Source of the DNA: JANMGV01 sp037440405
Lineage (GTDB): Bacteria; Planctomycetota; Planctomycetia; Pirellulales; Pirellulaceae
Length of the DNA: 64,000 nt
Direction of reading: 5' to 3'
Assembly: GCA_037440405.1 (NCBI GenBank)
Contig: JBBIUE010000013.1
Location: 1 to 64,000 of the forward strand
Part shown: piece after piece, positions 1 through 8,433 of the stretch
Position numbering within the stretch: the first letter of the stretch is position 1
How the letters are laid out: each line of letters opens with the position of its first letter
Notes under the pieces: generated by a model
The model's database searches: none
Told to the model about the DNA's origin: nothing
Seen by the model: the letters and a program-made list of their open reading frames with translations, nothing else
Translations under genes and position numbers: made by a program

Positions 1-43
1 ACCCGAAACCACCTCATCAACAGCCTGATTCCTCCCCCGACCC

Positions 44-1171
44 GTGAACGGTTACCTCTGGCTCGCACGGCTCGGCGCGAAAGTTACCGGGTACGCTTTA
101 GAACCTCCCACCGACCCAAATCACTTCACGCAGAGCCAAGTCTTGGACGTGCTTCAGGATCACCAGATCTCCGACGTTCGGGATACGCAATCCTTGCTTA
201 GGACCCTACGAAGTTCTCGGCCCGATCTCATTCTTCACTTGGCGGCGCAATCGATGGTGCGCAGAGGCTACCGAGAACCATGGGAGACGTTTTCCATCAA
301 TGTCATGGGAACCGCAAGCGTGCTCGAAGCAATTCGACTTTGGGGCGAGTCTTGCTCGGCCGTTCTCGTGACCAGTGACAAGTGCTATGAAAACCGAGAG
401 CAAATCTGGGGGTATCGAGAAATCGACGCGATGGGAGATCACGACCCCTACGGAGGAAGCAAAGGTGCTGCGGAATTGGTCATCCGCTCGTACCGCGATT
501 CGTTCTTTTCCGTAGAGAGAATCGCTGAGCACGGAGTTAAAATCGCTAGCGCTCGCGCCGGCAATGTTATCGGAGGGGGGGACTGGACCCCGGATGCCCT
601 CATTGTCGATGTGGTCAAAGCACTATCGTTGGGCAGACCGGTGCAGATTCGAAGTCCCGATGCCTATCGTCCATGGCAACATGTTTTGCAGGCCCTGAGT
701 GGCTATCTGACGTTGGGCGCTCGCATTCTAAGCAGCGATGACTCAAAGTATTGTAGCGGCTGGAATATCGGTCCTCTTCCTGGAAACGAAATTCCCGTGC
801 GCGAAGTTGTTGAGTTGTTCCTTCGAGCTTGGGGGACCGGCTCATGGGAAGATTGCAGCGATCCGAACGCGCCGCGAGAAGCGACTATTTTGCGGCTCTC
901 GATCGACAAAGCTCTTTGGAATCTCGGTTGGAAACCTGGTTGGGACGTCCGCGAGTCGATTCAGCAAACGGCTGCCTGGTACAAGACACAATCGATGGCC
1001 CCCCACCTCTCAACGCAATCCTACAGCTTGGCTCAGATCGCCGCTTACGAGCAGGTGTTTCAGTTTCAGCCCGAGTCCGTCACCGAGGTGGGCGACACCT
1101 CCGTTGAGAATTCGAAGACGGAAAGAGACTCGCTGATGAAAGCCTTCGTTTCTGGTCACATAGAAAGTTGA
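44..1171 (+). CDS. rfbG: CDP-glucose 4,6-dehydratase, N-terminus missing
   Basis: SDR-superfamily sugar-nucleotide dehydratase that would convert CDP-D-glucose to CDP-4-keto-6-deoxyglucose, first committed step to CDP-deoxysugars of O-antigen. The phrase LGAKVTGYALEPPTDP near the start is highly characteristic of this family, and the active-site YGGSK motif is present. The glycine-rich NAD-binding motif (TGHTGFKG type) that should precede LWLARLG is absent. The 43 upstream bases do not encode it in any frame, and the same frame has a stop at 26-28. The GTG given as start has no ribosome-binding site. The gene is therefore truncated, rearranged, or damaged at the window edge. The next gene starts 6 bases downstream. 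Confidence 0.85.
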   Translation: MNGYLWLARLGAKVTGYALEPPTDPNHFTQSQVLDVLQDHQISDVRDTQSLLRTLRSSRPDLILHLAAQSMVRRGYREPWETFSINVMGTASVLEAIRLWGESCSAVLVTSDKCYENREQIWGYREIDAMGDHDPYGGSKGAAELVIRSYRDSFFSVERIAEHGVKIASARAGNVIGGGDWTPDALIVDVVKALSLGRPVQIRSPDAYRPWQHVLQALSGYLTLGARILSSDDSKYCSGWNIGPLPGNEIPVREVVELFLRAWGTGSWEDCSDPNAPREATILRLSIDKALWNLGWKPGWDVRESIQQTAAWYKTQSMAPHLSTQSYSLAQIAAYEQVFQFQPESVTEVGDTSVENSKTERDSLMKAFVSGHIES

Positions 1172-1177
1172 TCCACG

Positions 1178-2506
1178 ATGAAATTCGATCGATCCAACCA
1201 ACTCAGGCAACGGGCACGTCAAATAATCCCAGGCGGATGCCATACGTACGCGAAGGGCGATGATCAATATCCTCACCTCTCTCCCGGATTTGTTGTCCGA
1301 GGACTTGGTTCCCACGTTTGGGACGCCGACGGAAACGAGTTTATCGAGTACGGTCAAGGGAATCGTTGTGTCGCACTCGGTCATGCGTTTCCCAAAGTGC
1401 TGGATGCTGTCCATCGCGAGTTGGAGAAAGGTGCCAATTTTACGAGACCTTCCGTGATCGAAGTCGAAGCGGCGGAAGCTTTGCTGAGATTGGTTCCCTC
1501 TGCCGATATGGTTAAATTCTGCAAGGACGGATCGGACGCGACGACCGCAGCGATGAAACTCGCACGCGCCTGGACGGGGCGCGATCTGATTGCCTGTTGT
1601 CACGACCAACCGTTCTTCGCCACGAATGATTGGTTCATTGGCACCACCCCTCTGAACGCTGGGATTCCCCAAAGCGTCAGGGACTTGACGCTCACCTTTG
1701 GATACAACGATATCGAAAGTGTGGAGCGGATGTTCGACGAACATCCTGGGCAGATCGCAGGGTTGATTTTGGAACCTGCGAAATATGAGGACCCCGAACA
1801 GGATTATCTCCATCGTGTCCGTGATCTTTGCAAACGGCACGGTAGCTTGTTCATTCTGGACGAGATGATCACTGGATTTCGATGGCATAATGGCGGCGGG
1901 CAAGCCGAATACGGCATCGAACCAGACTTGTCATGCTGGGGGAAAGCCATGGGAAATGGATTCTCCGTCTCGGCACTTGCCGGAAAACGAGAATTCATGG
2001 AATTGGGAGGACTCGAGCACGATCGGGAGCGAGTGTTTCTGCTTTCGACGACTCACGGAGCGGAAACGCATGCTTTAGCAGCCGCAATCGCCACCATCCA
2101 AACCTACCAACAAGAGCCGGTCATTGAAACTCTCTATGCGCGCGGTCGTCGCCTTCAACAGGAAGGAACTCAGATTATCGGAAGGCACGGCCTTTCTGAA
2201 TACATTCAGATCATCGGACGGCCTTGCTGCCTAGTGTTTACGACCCTCGATCGGCAGTTCCAACCTTCGCAGTGGATGCGGTCTTTGCTTCTTCAAGAGA
2301 CGATTCGCCGAGGGATTCTTATGACGACGCTGGTCGTCAGCTACACTCATTCGGATGAGGACATCGATCGCACGTTGGAAGCATTCGATGGCGCTCTAAC
2401 GGTCTATCGCCAAGCACTCGACGATGGGGTCGAAAACTTCTTGATCGGGCCTCCATCCCAAGTTGTTTATCGCAGATACAACCATCCGCAGACGATTTCA
2501 CGCTGA
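1178..2506 (+). CDS. PLP-dependent class III aminotransferase (glutamate-1-semialdehyde aminomutase-like)
   Basis: Fold-type I PLP enzyme of aminotransferase class III, 442 residues. The N-terminus resembles glutamate-1-semialdehyde 2,1-aminomutase (IIPGGCHTYAKG, then HVWDADGNEFIEYG). The PLP-contacting Asp lies in LFILDEMITGFR around residue 228, and the Schiff-base lysine is K256 in SCWGKAMGNG. It sits between a CDP-sugar dehydratase and a DUF4910 hydrolase, so a role in making an amino sugar or another glycan substituent is more likely than tetrapyrrole synthesis. That role is inference. Its stop overlaps the next start by one base (TGATG), suggesting translational coupling. Confidence 0.85.
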   Translation: MKFDRSNQLRQRARQIIPGGCHTYAKGDDQYPHLSPGFVVRGLGSHVWDADGNEFIEYGQGNRCVALGHAFPKVLDAVHRELEKGANFTRPSVIEVEAAEALLRLVPSADMVKFCKDGSDATTAAMKLARAWTGRDLIACCHDQPFFATNDWFIGTTPLNAGIPQSVRDLTLTFGYNDIESVERMFDEHPGQIAGLILEPAKYEDPEQDYLHRVRDLCKRHGSLFILDEMITGFRWHNGGGQAEYGIEPDLSCWGKAMGNGFSVSALAGKREFMELGGLEHDRERVFLLSTTHGAETHALAAAIATIQTYQQEPVIETLYARGRRLQQEGTQIIGRHGLSEYIQIIGRPCCLVFTTLDRQFQPSQWMRSLLLQETIRRGILMTTLVVSYTHSDEDIDRTLEAFDGALTVYRQALDDGVENFLIGPPSQVVYRRYNHPQTISR

Positions 2507-3993
2507 TGTCGAAGGGGCAGTCTTTGGATTCAACGCCAACGCCGTGCAACCTCAACCAACTTGGGGCGGAACTGTTTGCGTTCGCAACGGAGTTGTTTCC
2601 TCTCCATCGAGCGATCACCGGTGCCGGAGTCCGTGCCACTCTCGATCTGATCGCAAAACGCATTCGCATCAAGCGCTATCAAGTTCCCTCCGGCACCTCC
2701 ATTCTCGATTGGGAAGTTCCTAAGGAATGGAGCATGCGAGATGCATTTGTGAAACTCGGAAATGGACACCGATTGATCGATGTCGAGCGCTCGAATCTCC
2801 ACGTAATTAGCTATAGCCTCGGAGCTGACCAGCGACTGTCCTGGGATAATTTGCAGCCACATCTCCATACGCTGCCCGATCGTCCTGATTGGATTCCGTT
2901 CCGCACGGCTCACTATCTCAATACGTGGGGGTTTTGCATCAATCAGCAGCAGAGGGACGAGCTTCAAAAACATTGCGAGCGCGATTCGGTGCATGTCCAT
3001 ATCGATGCCGAGCAGCATCCTGGTCACCTGGATTATGCCGAATGCTACTTGCCTGGCAGTAGCGACTGCGAATTTCTCTTGACAACCCACATTTGCCATC
3101 CGTCTTTGGCAAACGACAACGTTTCAGGAATGGTCGTTGCCACCGAGGTTGCACGCTATCTGTCGAATCTCGATCCTCTTCCGATATCCATTCGCGTCCT
3201 ATTTGCTCCAGCGACTATTGGAGCGATCGCGTGGTTGGCGCAAAATCGAGACGCATGCCATCGTATACGAGGCGGCTTGGTTCTCTCCAATCTTGGTGAC
3301 CGGGGACAGTTGACTTACAAGAGAAGTCGACGAGAGAATGCCTTGATCGATCGGGTCGCCGAGCATACGCTCGCAGTGATGACTCCGGGGCATCAAGTGA
3401 GGCCCTTTACTCCTTGGGGGTATGACGAGCGACAGTATTGCTCGCCAGGATTCGATTTGCCGATGGGTAGGCTGACCCGGACTCCCGAGGGCGAGTACCC
3501 TGAGTACCACACGTCGGCGGATGACTTGTCACTGATCCGAGCGGACTCGTTGGCACATGCCGTGCAAGCGATCGTCGCCATCATTTTAAGTTTTGCAGAG
3601 AGGATGCGCGGTTCTTCATCGTCAGATCACTGGACCGAGAGGATGACAATTGGGAGAATGCTCGAAGATCTGATGCAGGAGCAAGCGATCCGGCGACGGG
3701 ATGCATCGATTTCGATTAGAGATAGCCAGCTCGCCGAATCGACAGACTGCGAACGCATGTTTTTGAATTTGCGGCCATTTGCAGAGCCGAGGCTTGACCG
3801 CTATGGCCTCTATTCAAGCTCGGTGGGATCGCAGGATTTGGACGATCGGCGTGCCGTTCTTTGGATGCTGAATCTTTCCGACGGCAAGCACTCTTTGCGG
3901 GATATTGCAGATCGCAGTCACATTGAGCCCGATAAACTGAATGTTGCGGCAAAATCGCTGGTGAATTGCGGATTGTTGCGAGAATTGGAATGA
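2506..3993 (+). CDS. DUF4910 aminopeptidase-like protein with C-terminal winged-helix-like region
   Basis: 495-residue protein of the DUF4910/DUF2172 aminopeptidase-like family, which has an M28-type zinc hydrolase core. TTHICHPSLANDN (H198, D204) looks like the first metal-binding motif. EYHTSADDLSLI late in the protein supplies a further His-Asp pair typical of the family. The last ~90 residues (DDRRAVLWMLNLSDGKHSLRD onward) resemble a small winged-helix domain. Members recur in O-antigen clusters without a settled substrate. A deacylase or amidase role on a glycan precursor is possible but unproven. The start overlaps the preceding stop by one base. Confidence 0.75.
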   Translation: MSKGQSLDSTPTPCNLNQLGAELFAFATELFPLHRAITGAGVRATLDLIAKRIRIKRYQVPSGTSILDWEVPKEWSMRDAFVKLGNGHRLIDVERSNLHVISYSLGADQRLSWDNLQPHLHTLPDRPDWIPFRTAHYLNTWGFCINQQQRDELQKHCERDSVHVHIDAEQHPGHLDYAECYLPGSSDCEFLLTTHICHPSLANDNVSGMVVATEVARYLSNLDPLPISIRVLFAPATIGAIAWLAQNRDACHRIRGGLVLSNLGDRGQLTYKRSRRENALIDRVAEHTLAVMTPGHQVRPFTPWGYDERQYCSPGFDLPMGRLTRTPEGEYPEYHTSADDLSLIRADSLAHAVQAIVAIILSFAERMRGSSSSDHWTERMTIGRMLEDLMQEQAIRRRDASISIRDSQLAESTDCERMFLNLRPFAEPRLDRYGLYSSSVGSQDLDDRRAVLWMLNLSDGKHSLRDIADRSHIEPDKLNVAAKSLVNCGLLRELE

Positions 3994-4039
3994 TCGGAAG
4001 TCTGTGTTGCTGTTCCCGCAGCGTAAATTTCGCGTAACC

Positions 4040-4065
4040 GCTCACAACCGGAGCGAATTGTGAGC
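4040..4065. other. Inverted repeat between DUF4910 and methyltransferase genes
   Basis: GCTCACAA (4040-4047) and TTGTGAGC (4058-4065) are a perfect 8-bp inverted repeat separated by 10 bases. No T-run follows on either strand, so it is not a classical terminator. It could be a weak hairpin or an operator half-site pair. Confidence 0.3.
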
Positions 4066-4225
4066 AAGAATTCTGAATCGGCTGCAACGTACTATCGTCC
4101 GGTTCCTGGGTTCGTGCGGAAAAACCTAGGTCAGCAAGTTTCGGCCGGAGATTCGTGAATGGTTACGATTTCGTTAGCTGCGGTATGAGTCGCAGATCGC
4201 TAGGAATTCTCCTACCAGGAACACT

Positions 4226-5512
4226 ATGAACGCAACTGCCCTTTCGTCGCCTGAAGTGACATCGACCAACTCACAAAAACCAATTCAGGGCTGCCGCTTT
4301 TGTGGCGAGCCGCTGCGCGAGACGTGCGTCGATCTTGGAATGTCTCCGTTATGCGAAAGCTGGTTGGCGGCATCCGACCTGAATCGCATGGAACCGTTTT
4401 ATCCGCTACATGCCTATGTATGTCATCGCTGCTTCTTGGTTCAGGTCAACGAATACGTCAGCGGCGAAGAAATTTTCGGCGGTGAATATGCTTACTTTTC
4501 GTCCTTCTCGGATTCGTGGTTGGCGCACGCGAAGCGTTATGCGCTCGAAGCGATCGATCGATGGAAGCTTGGTAAACACAGCCAAGTCATCGAACTGGCA
4601 AGCAACGACGGCTATCTTTTGCAGAACTTTGTAGAACGTGGAATTCCGTCTCTGGGTATCGAGCCAGCGGAGAACTGTGCGGCCGTTGCGATACAAAAAA
4701 GCATTCCTACCTTGTGCAAATTCTTTGGTGTGCGAACGGCCACCGAGCTTCGTGATCAAGGCATGCGAGCGGATCTCCTTATCGGCAACAACGTCCTAGC
4801 TCATGTTCCTGATCTCAATGATTTTGTGGCAGGTATCAAGTTGTTGCTGGCGGATCATGGCGTGAACACGATGGAATTCCCGCACTTGGTCACAACCATG
4901 GAGGGGAATCAATTCGATTCGATCTACCAAGAGCACTACTGCTACTTTTCGTTTCATACGATCGAACGTGTCTTTGCATCACACGGATTAACCTTATTCG
5001 ATGTCGACCAATTATCAACACACGGTGGATCGCTACGCATTTATGCTCGCCATCAGGATGATGAATCGAAACCGATTTCCCATCGCGTGAACGAACTGCG
5101 ACAGCATGAGTACGACCTGGGCTACGCAGATTTGGAGGTTTACCGCTCCTTTGGCGAGCGAGTGATTCAAACCAAGCACAAGTTGCTCGACTTGCTTATC
5201 CGCTTGAGACGAGAAGGGAAACAGATTGCCGGTTACGGAGCACCGGGAAAGGCCTCGACGTTGCTGAACTACTGTGGAATCCGCGAGGATTTGATCGCGT
5301 ACACCGTTGATCGCAATCCCTACAAGCATGGACGCTTTATGCCCGGCGTTCGCATTCCTGTTTTTACCACCGAGCGAATTCGCGAGACCAAACCGGATTA
5401 TGTAGTGATTTTGCCTTGGAATCTGAAGGACGAAATCATGAACCAATGTGCTTATATCCGCGAATGGGGAGGTCAGTTCATCCTGCCGATTCCAGAAGCC
5501 ATGATATTGTAG
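4226..5512 (+). CDS. SAM-dependent sugar C-methyltransferase
   Basis: 428-residue NDP-hexose C-methyltransferase-type protein. An N-terminal zinc-binding domain has CxxC pairs at C23/C26 and C66/C69. The SAM-binding motif is VIELASNDGYLLQNF at about residues 118-132. The C-terminal domain with IAGYGAPGKASTLLNYCG is typical of the TylCIII/NovU/EvaC group. Known members add a methyl group to carbon 3 of 4-keto-6-deoxysugar nucleotides. With the upstream CDP-glucose dehydratase this suggests synthesis of a branched deoxysugar (inference). A 232-base gap separates it from the upstream gene. Confidence 0.88.
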   Translation: MNATALSSPEVTSTNSQKPIQGCRFCGEPLRETCVDLGMSPLCESWLAASDLNRMEPFYPLHAYVCHRCFLVQVNEYVSGEEIFGGEYAYFSSFSDSWLAHAKRYALEAIDRWKLGKHSQVIELASNDGYLLQNFVERGIPSLGIEPAENCAAVAIQKSIPTLCKFFGVRTATELRDQGMRADLLIGNNVLAHVPDLNDFVAGIKLLLADHGVNTMEFPHLVTTMEGNQFDSIYQEHYCYFSFHTIERVFASHGLTLFDVDQLSTHGGSLRIYARHQDDESKPISHRVNELRQHEYDLGYADLEVYRSFGERVIQTKHKLLDLLIRLRREGKQIAGYGAPGKASTLLNYCGIREDLIAYTVDRNPYKHGRFMPGVRIPVFTTERIRETKPDYVVILPWNLKDEIMNQCAYIREWGGQFILPIPEAMIL

Positions 5513-5578
5513 TTGCTCGATGGAAACATAATTGGCTAAGAGCAACAGTCAGGTTGGGACTTCGATTACAAAATTTCG

Positions 5579-6721
5579 CTATCGTGAAAGCGCTTGCTCC
5601 AGGTCATTCTGCAAATCGGTGACGTCTTCCAGCCCCACGGATATGCGGATCAGCGAATCCCGAATCCCGAATCGCTGGCGAGCTGCGGCGTCATAGCTAG
5701 CGTGGGACATGGATGCCGGCTGTTCGATGAGCGATTCGACCGCGCCGAGGCTGACAGCCAGCCCGAACAGTTTGGTCGACTCGCAGACTCGCTTGGTGCT
5801 ATCGAGATCGCCATCGATTTCGAAGGAAATCATGGCACCAAATCCATTATCGAGCAATTGAGATGCGAGCTGATGTTGTGGGTGTTCTTCGAGCCCCGGA
5901 TAGTAGACCTTCTTGACTCGAGGATGGTCTGCTAGCCAGCGAGCTAGATTCAACGCTGAACGGGACTGCTCTCGAACTCGCATTTCGAGCGTTTTTAATC
6001 CTCGCGCCAGCAAAAAGGACTCGAATGGTCCAAGGACAGCTCCTGTTGCGTTCTGAACAAAGGCCAGCTCCTTGAAAAGTGTTTCGACACGCGCGACCAG
6101 CACACCAGCGAGGCAGTCGCTATGTCCCGCAAGGTATTTCGTTGCCGAGTGCATACAGATGTCGGCACCGAGCTCAAGCGGGCGAGTTAACACTGGAGTC
6201 GCGAACGTGTTATCGACGCCGAGGAGTGCGTTGTTTTCATGCGCCAATTCCGCCAGGAGCGGCAGATTGCATATCGTCATCAGGGGATTTCCAATCGTTT
6301 CGACCCAAATCATCCGTGTGTTGGGGCGAACCGCATTCTTTACCGCGTCCAGATCATGGGCCGCCGCGAGAGTGACCTCGATTCCACTGCGATTGCAAAT
6401 CTTGTGAAGGATGCGAAAGGTTCCACCGTAGATGTCGCTCCCAGCAACAACGTGATCACCTGCTTTGAGTAACATTGTGGCACAATGGGTTGCTGCCATA
6501 CCTGAGGCGAAGGCCAAAGCGCCACATCCGGACTCCAAATTCGCTAGTGTCCGCTCGACATTGGCTCGCGTCGGTGAACCGCTGCGAGAGTAATCGAAGG
6601 TGCCCCAGGTCCCAGCGCCAGGTTGGATAAACGTGGACGCAAGGTGAATCGGAGGGACGACCGCTCCCGTCGCAGGATCGGGTTCATTGCCGACATGGAT
6701 GGCTCGCGTTCGAAATTTCAT
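5579..6721 (-). CDS. Trans-sulfuration enzyme (cystathionine gamma-synthase/lyase family)
   Basis: 380-residue Cys/Met-metabolism PLP enzyme. The PLP lysine is K195 in MHSATKYLAGHSD, and the family motifs YSRSGSPTR, FASGMAA and GVDNTFATP are present. It is the second gene of a two-gene operon and its ATG overlaps the stop of the upstream paralogue by 4 bases. One of the pair may be the synthase and the other the beta- or gamma-lyase, but sequence alone does not decide substrate or reaction. Pathway: interconversion of cysteine, cystathionine and homocysteine. Confidence 0.88.
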   Translation of the reverse strand: MKFRTRAIHVGNEPDPATGAVVPPIHLASTFIQPGAGTWGTFDYSRSGSPTRANVERTLANLESGCGALAFASGMAATHCATMLLKAGDHVVAGSDIYGGTFRILHKICNRSGIEVTLAAAHDLDAVKNAVRPNTRMIWVETIGNPLMTICNLPLLAELAHENNALLGVDNTFATPVLTRPLELGADICMHSATKYLAGHSDCLAGVLVARVETLFKELAFVQNATGAVLGPFESFLLARGLKTLEMRVREQSRSALNLARWLADHPRVKKVYYPGLEEHPQHQLASQLLDNGFGAMISFEIDGDLDSTKRVCESTKLFGLAVSLGAVESLIEQPASMSHASYDAAARQRFGIRDSLIRISVGLEDVTDLQNDLEQALSR

Positions 6722-7923
6722 TCTTCCAATGCCTGTTGTAAATCCTCGATGAGATCATCCGTGTCCTCGATACCACATGAGAGGCGGATCATGTTATCGG
6801 CAATGCCAAACTTGAGCCGATCTTCGGGGGAGTAATTGAAATAGCTCATGACCATAGGTTGCTCGATGAGGGACTCAACGCCACCTAGACTTGGTCCGAT
6901 GCGAGGAATTTGAACTCGATCGATCACTCGCGCGGTTCGCTTCCAGTCGGCATCCTTGATTTCGAAGGTGATCAATCCGCCGAATCCGTGCATGGTTCGT
7001 TTGGCAAGTTCATGCGTCGGGTGGTTCGGTAGGCCGGGGTAGTAGACGCGAGCGATTCGAGGATGCCGGAGCAGAAACTCGGCAATGGCTTGACCGTTTT
7101 TATTGTGCTGTTGCATGCGGAGCGCGAACGTCTTGAGTCCCCTCTCAAGCAAGTAAAGGTTCTGCGGCGAGTTGATGCCGCCCATAATACCTCGAAGATA
7201 GCGGACGGATTCAAGTTGTTCTGCCGACCCAACGACGACACCTGCCAGCAAATCATTGTGGCCTCCTAGATACTTCGTCGCAGAATGCAGAACATAGTCC
7301 ACTCCATAGTCCAAGGGCCGCAGATTGTACGGTGTCGCAAGAGTTGCATCGATCAGCGATTCGATGCGATACTTTCGACCGAGCTCCGCGAATCGTTCGA
7401 GGTCAATGACCGTAAGATGAGGATTGGTCGGAGACTCGCTAATCAAGAGTTTCGTGCGAGGGGTGATGCGATCCTCCATAGCCTGGAAATCACCAGTCTT
7501 GACCTGGTGCGTATTCACTCCGAATCGGCTGAGGTGTTTGAAGCAAAACTCGCGGCTGCGATGATAACATTCGTCAAAAAAAATGACCTCATCCCCAGCA
7601 TTGAGCTTGGCCATGAGCAATCCAACGAACGCTGCCATTCCCGATGCGAAAACGATGGCATGCTCGCCGCCTTCCAGTGCCGCAAGCTTCTGCTCGACCA
7701 CTTTTTCATTGGGATTTCCATAGCGGCCATATTCCTCACGCTGTTGCTTCTGCTCGATAAAGTCGATGACGGCCTGCGTCGATTCGAACGTGTAGGTGCT
7801 GGCGCAACAAATCGAGTCGGTGATCGCTTGCGAAGGTTTCTGACGTGCTTCGCCAGCATGGACGCAGAGAGTTCCCGATCCCTTGGAAAGAGAGCCGGAA
7901 GGGGTAGTTCGCTCGATGTTCAT
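6718..7923 (-). CDS. Trans-sulfuration enzyme, plant-type cystathionine gamma-synthase-like
   Basis: 401-residue paralogue of the adjacent gene. The PLP lysine is K217 in LHSATKYLGGHND. YGRYGNPNEKVVEQKLAALEG near residue 65 and ISESPTNPHL near residue 161 resemble the plant-type cystathionine gamma-synthase subfamily. It is the first gene of the pair. Its 5' leader holds a terminator-like hairpin only about 45 bases before the start, suggesting attenuation or riboswitch control. Exact substrate is unassigned. Confidence 0.85.
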   Translation of the reverse strand: MNIERTTPSGSLSKGSGTLCVHAGEARQKPSQAITDSICCASTYTFESTQAVIDFIEQKQQREEYGRYGNPNEKVVEQKLAALEGGEHAIVFASGMAAFVGLLMAKLNAGDEVIFFDECYHRSREFCFKHLSRFGVNTHQVKTGDFQAMEDRITPRTKLLISESPTNPHLTVIDLERFAELGRKYRIESLIDATLATPYNLRPLDYGVDYVLHSATKYLGGHNDLLAGVVVGSAEQLESVRYLRGIMGGINSPQNLYLLERGLKTFALRMQQHNKNGQAIAEFLLRHPRIARVYYPGLPNHPTHELAKRTMHGFGGLITFEIKDADWKRTARVIDRVQIPRIGPSLGGVESLIEQPMVMSYFNYSPEDRLKFGIADNMIRLSCGIEDTDDLIEDLQQALEE

Positions 7924-7967
7924 TTTCTGATTGGGCTTAAGGACTGGACGCGAAAATGCAAGAAAAT

Positions 7968-7995
7968 AACCGCAGGTCGAAGGAACGCTGCGGTT
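7968..7995 (-). promoter_or_regulatory. Terminator-like hairpin in the leader of the trans-sulfuration operon
   Basis: On the minus strand AACCGCAG pairs with CTGCGGTT across a 12-base loop and is followed by ATTTTCTTGCATTTT. It lies about 45 bases before the start at 7923. A second small hairpin (AATCCC/GGGATT) lies about 100 bases further upstream. The arrangement fits an attenuator. I could not match a SAM riboswitch consensus. Confidence 0.4.
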
Positions 7996-8433
7996 CAGGT
8001 TGCTTTGCTTCCGAAGGAGCGACTCGCTGTCTGTCGCTTGCCCATGGTTGGCTCTTTAGCAGATGAAGGCTGCAATCGGCCGCAAATCCCTGAATTGGGA
8101 TTAGTGTAGTTGTAAACGGCAATGCTATCAAGGCACGGTGCTACCGACTGATTGACGTCTGGAACACAGACGCTAGCGGCTATTTCCCTACACGTGCAGT
8201 GCGCATTCGCCGATGTGACGCGCATTAGTCCGCTTATCCTTGTCTGAAAGTAAGGTTCGGTGACGGCGACTACTCTTTCCTCGGAAGCGGATTTCTGCTA
8301 TTCCCTCACCTCGCGGATTGTCAGATGGATTGAGAATGTCCGCGTTTTGCCAAGGCAATCCGCTGGATATCAGAGACTTTTCATTTTCGTCGATACTGAT
8401 GTGGTTCGTTTCGGCACATTATGGAGGTGCAAG
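7996..8433. other. Divergent intergenic region
   Basis: Between the divergent trans-sulfuration operon and the Cys-rich secreted protein. It must hold promoters for both directions. I saw no supported gene. An upstream extension of the plus-strand frame (to 8260) is open but lacks a ribosome-binding site and would bury the signal peptide. Confidence 0.5.

Noticed and set aside
1010..1903. 297-codon minus-strand open frame
   Set aside because: It lies antisense to two well-supported genes and its translation has no family resemblance or ribosome-binding site.
1178..2506. Annotation as hemL (tetrapyrrole synthesis)
   Set aside because: The fold matches, but the operon is a polysaccharide cluster and residues outside the core differ, so a housekeeping hemL name is not justified.
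7996..8250. SAM-I riboswitch
   Set aside because: I could not find the conserved GGAGGGA...GGCAACC...GGUGC core on the minus strand; only hairpins are supportable.
8260..8433. N-terminal extension of the Cys-rich protein
   Set aside because: GGAGG and a clean signal peptide mark the ATG at 8434; the extension would place the signal peptide internally.
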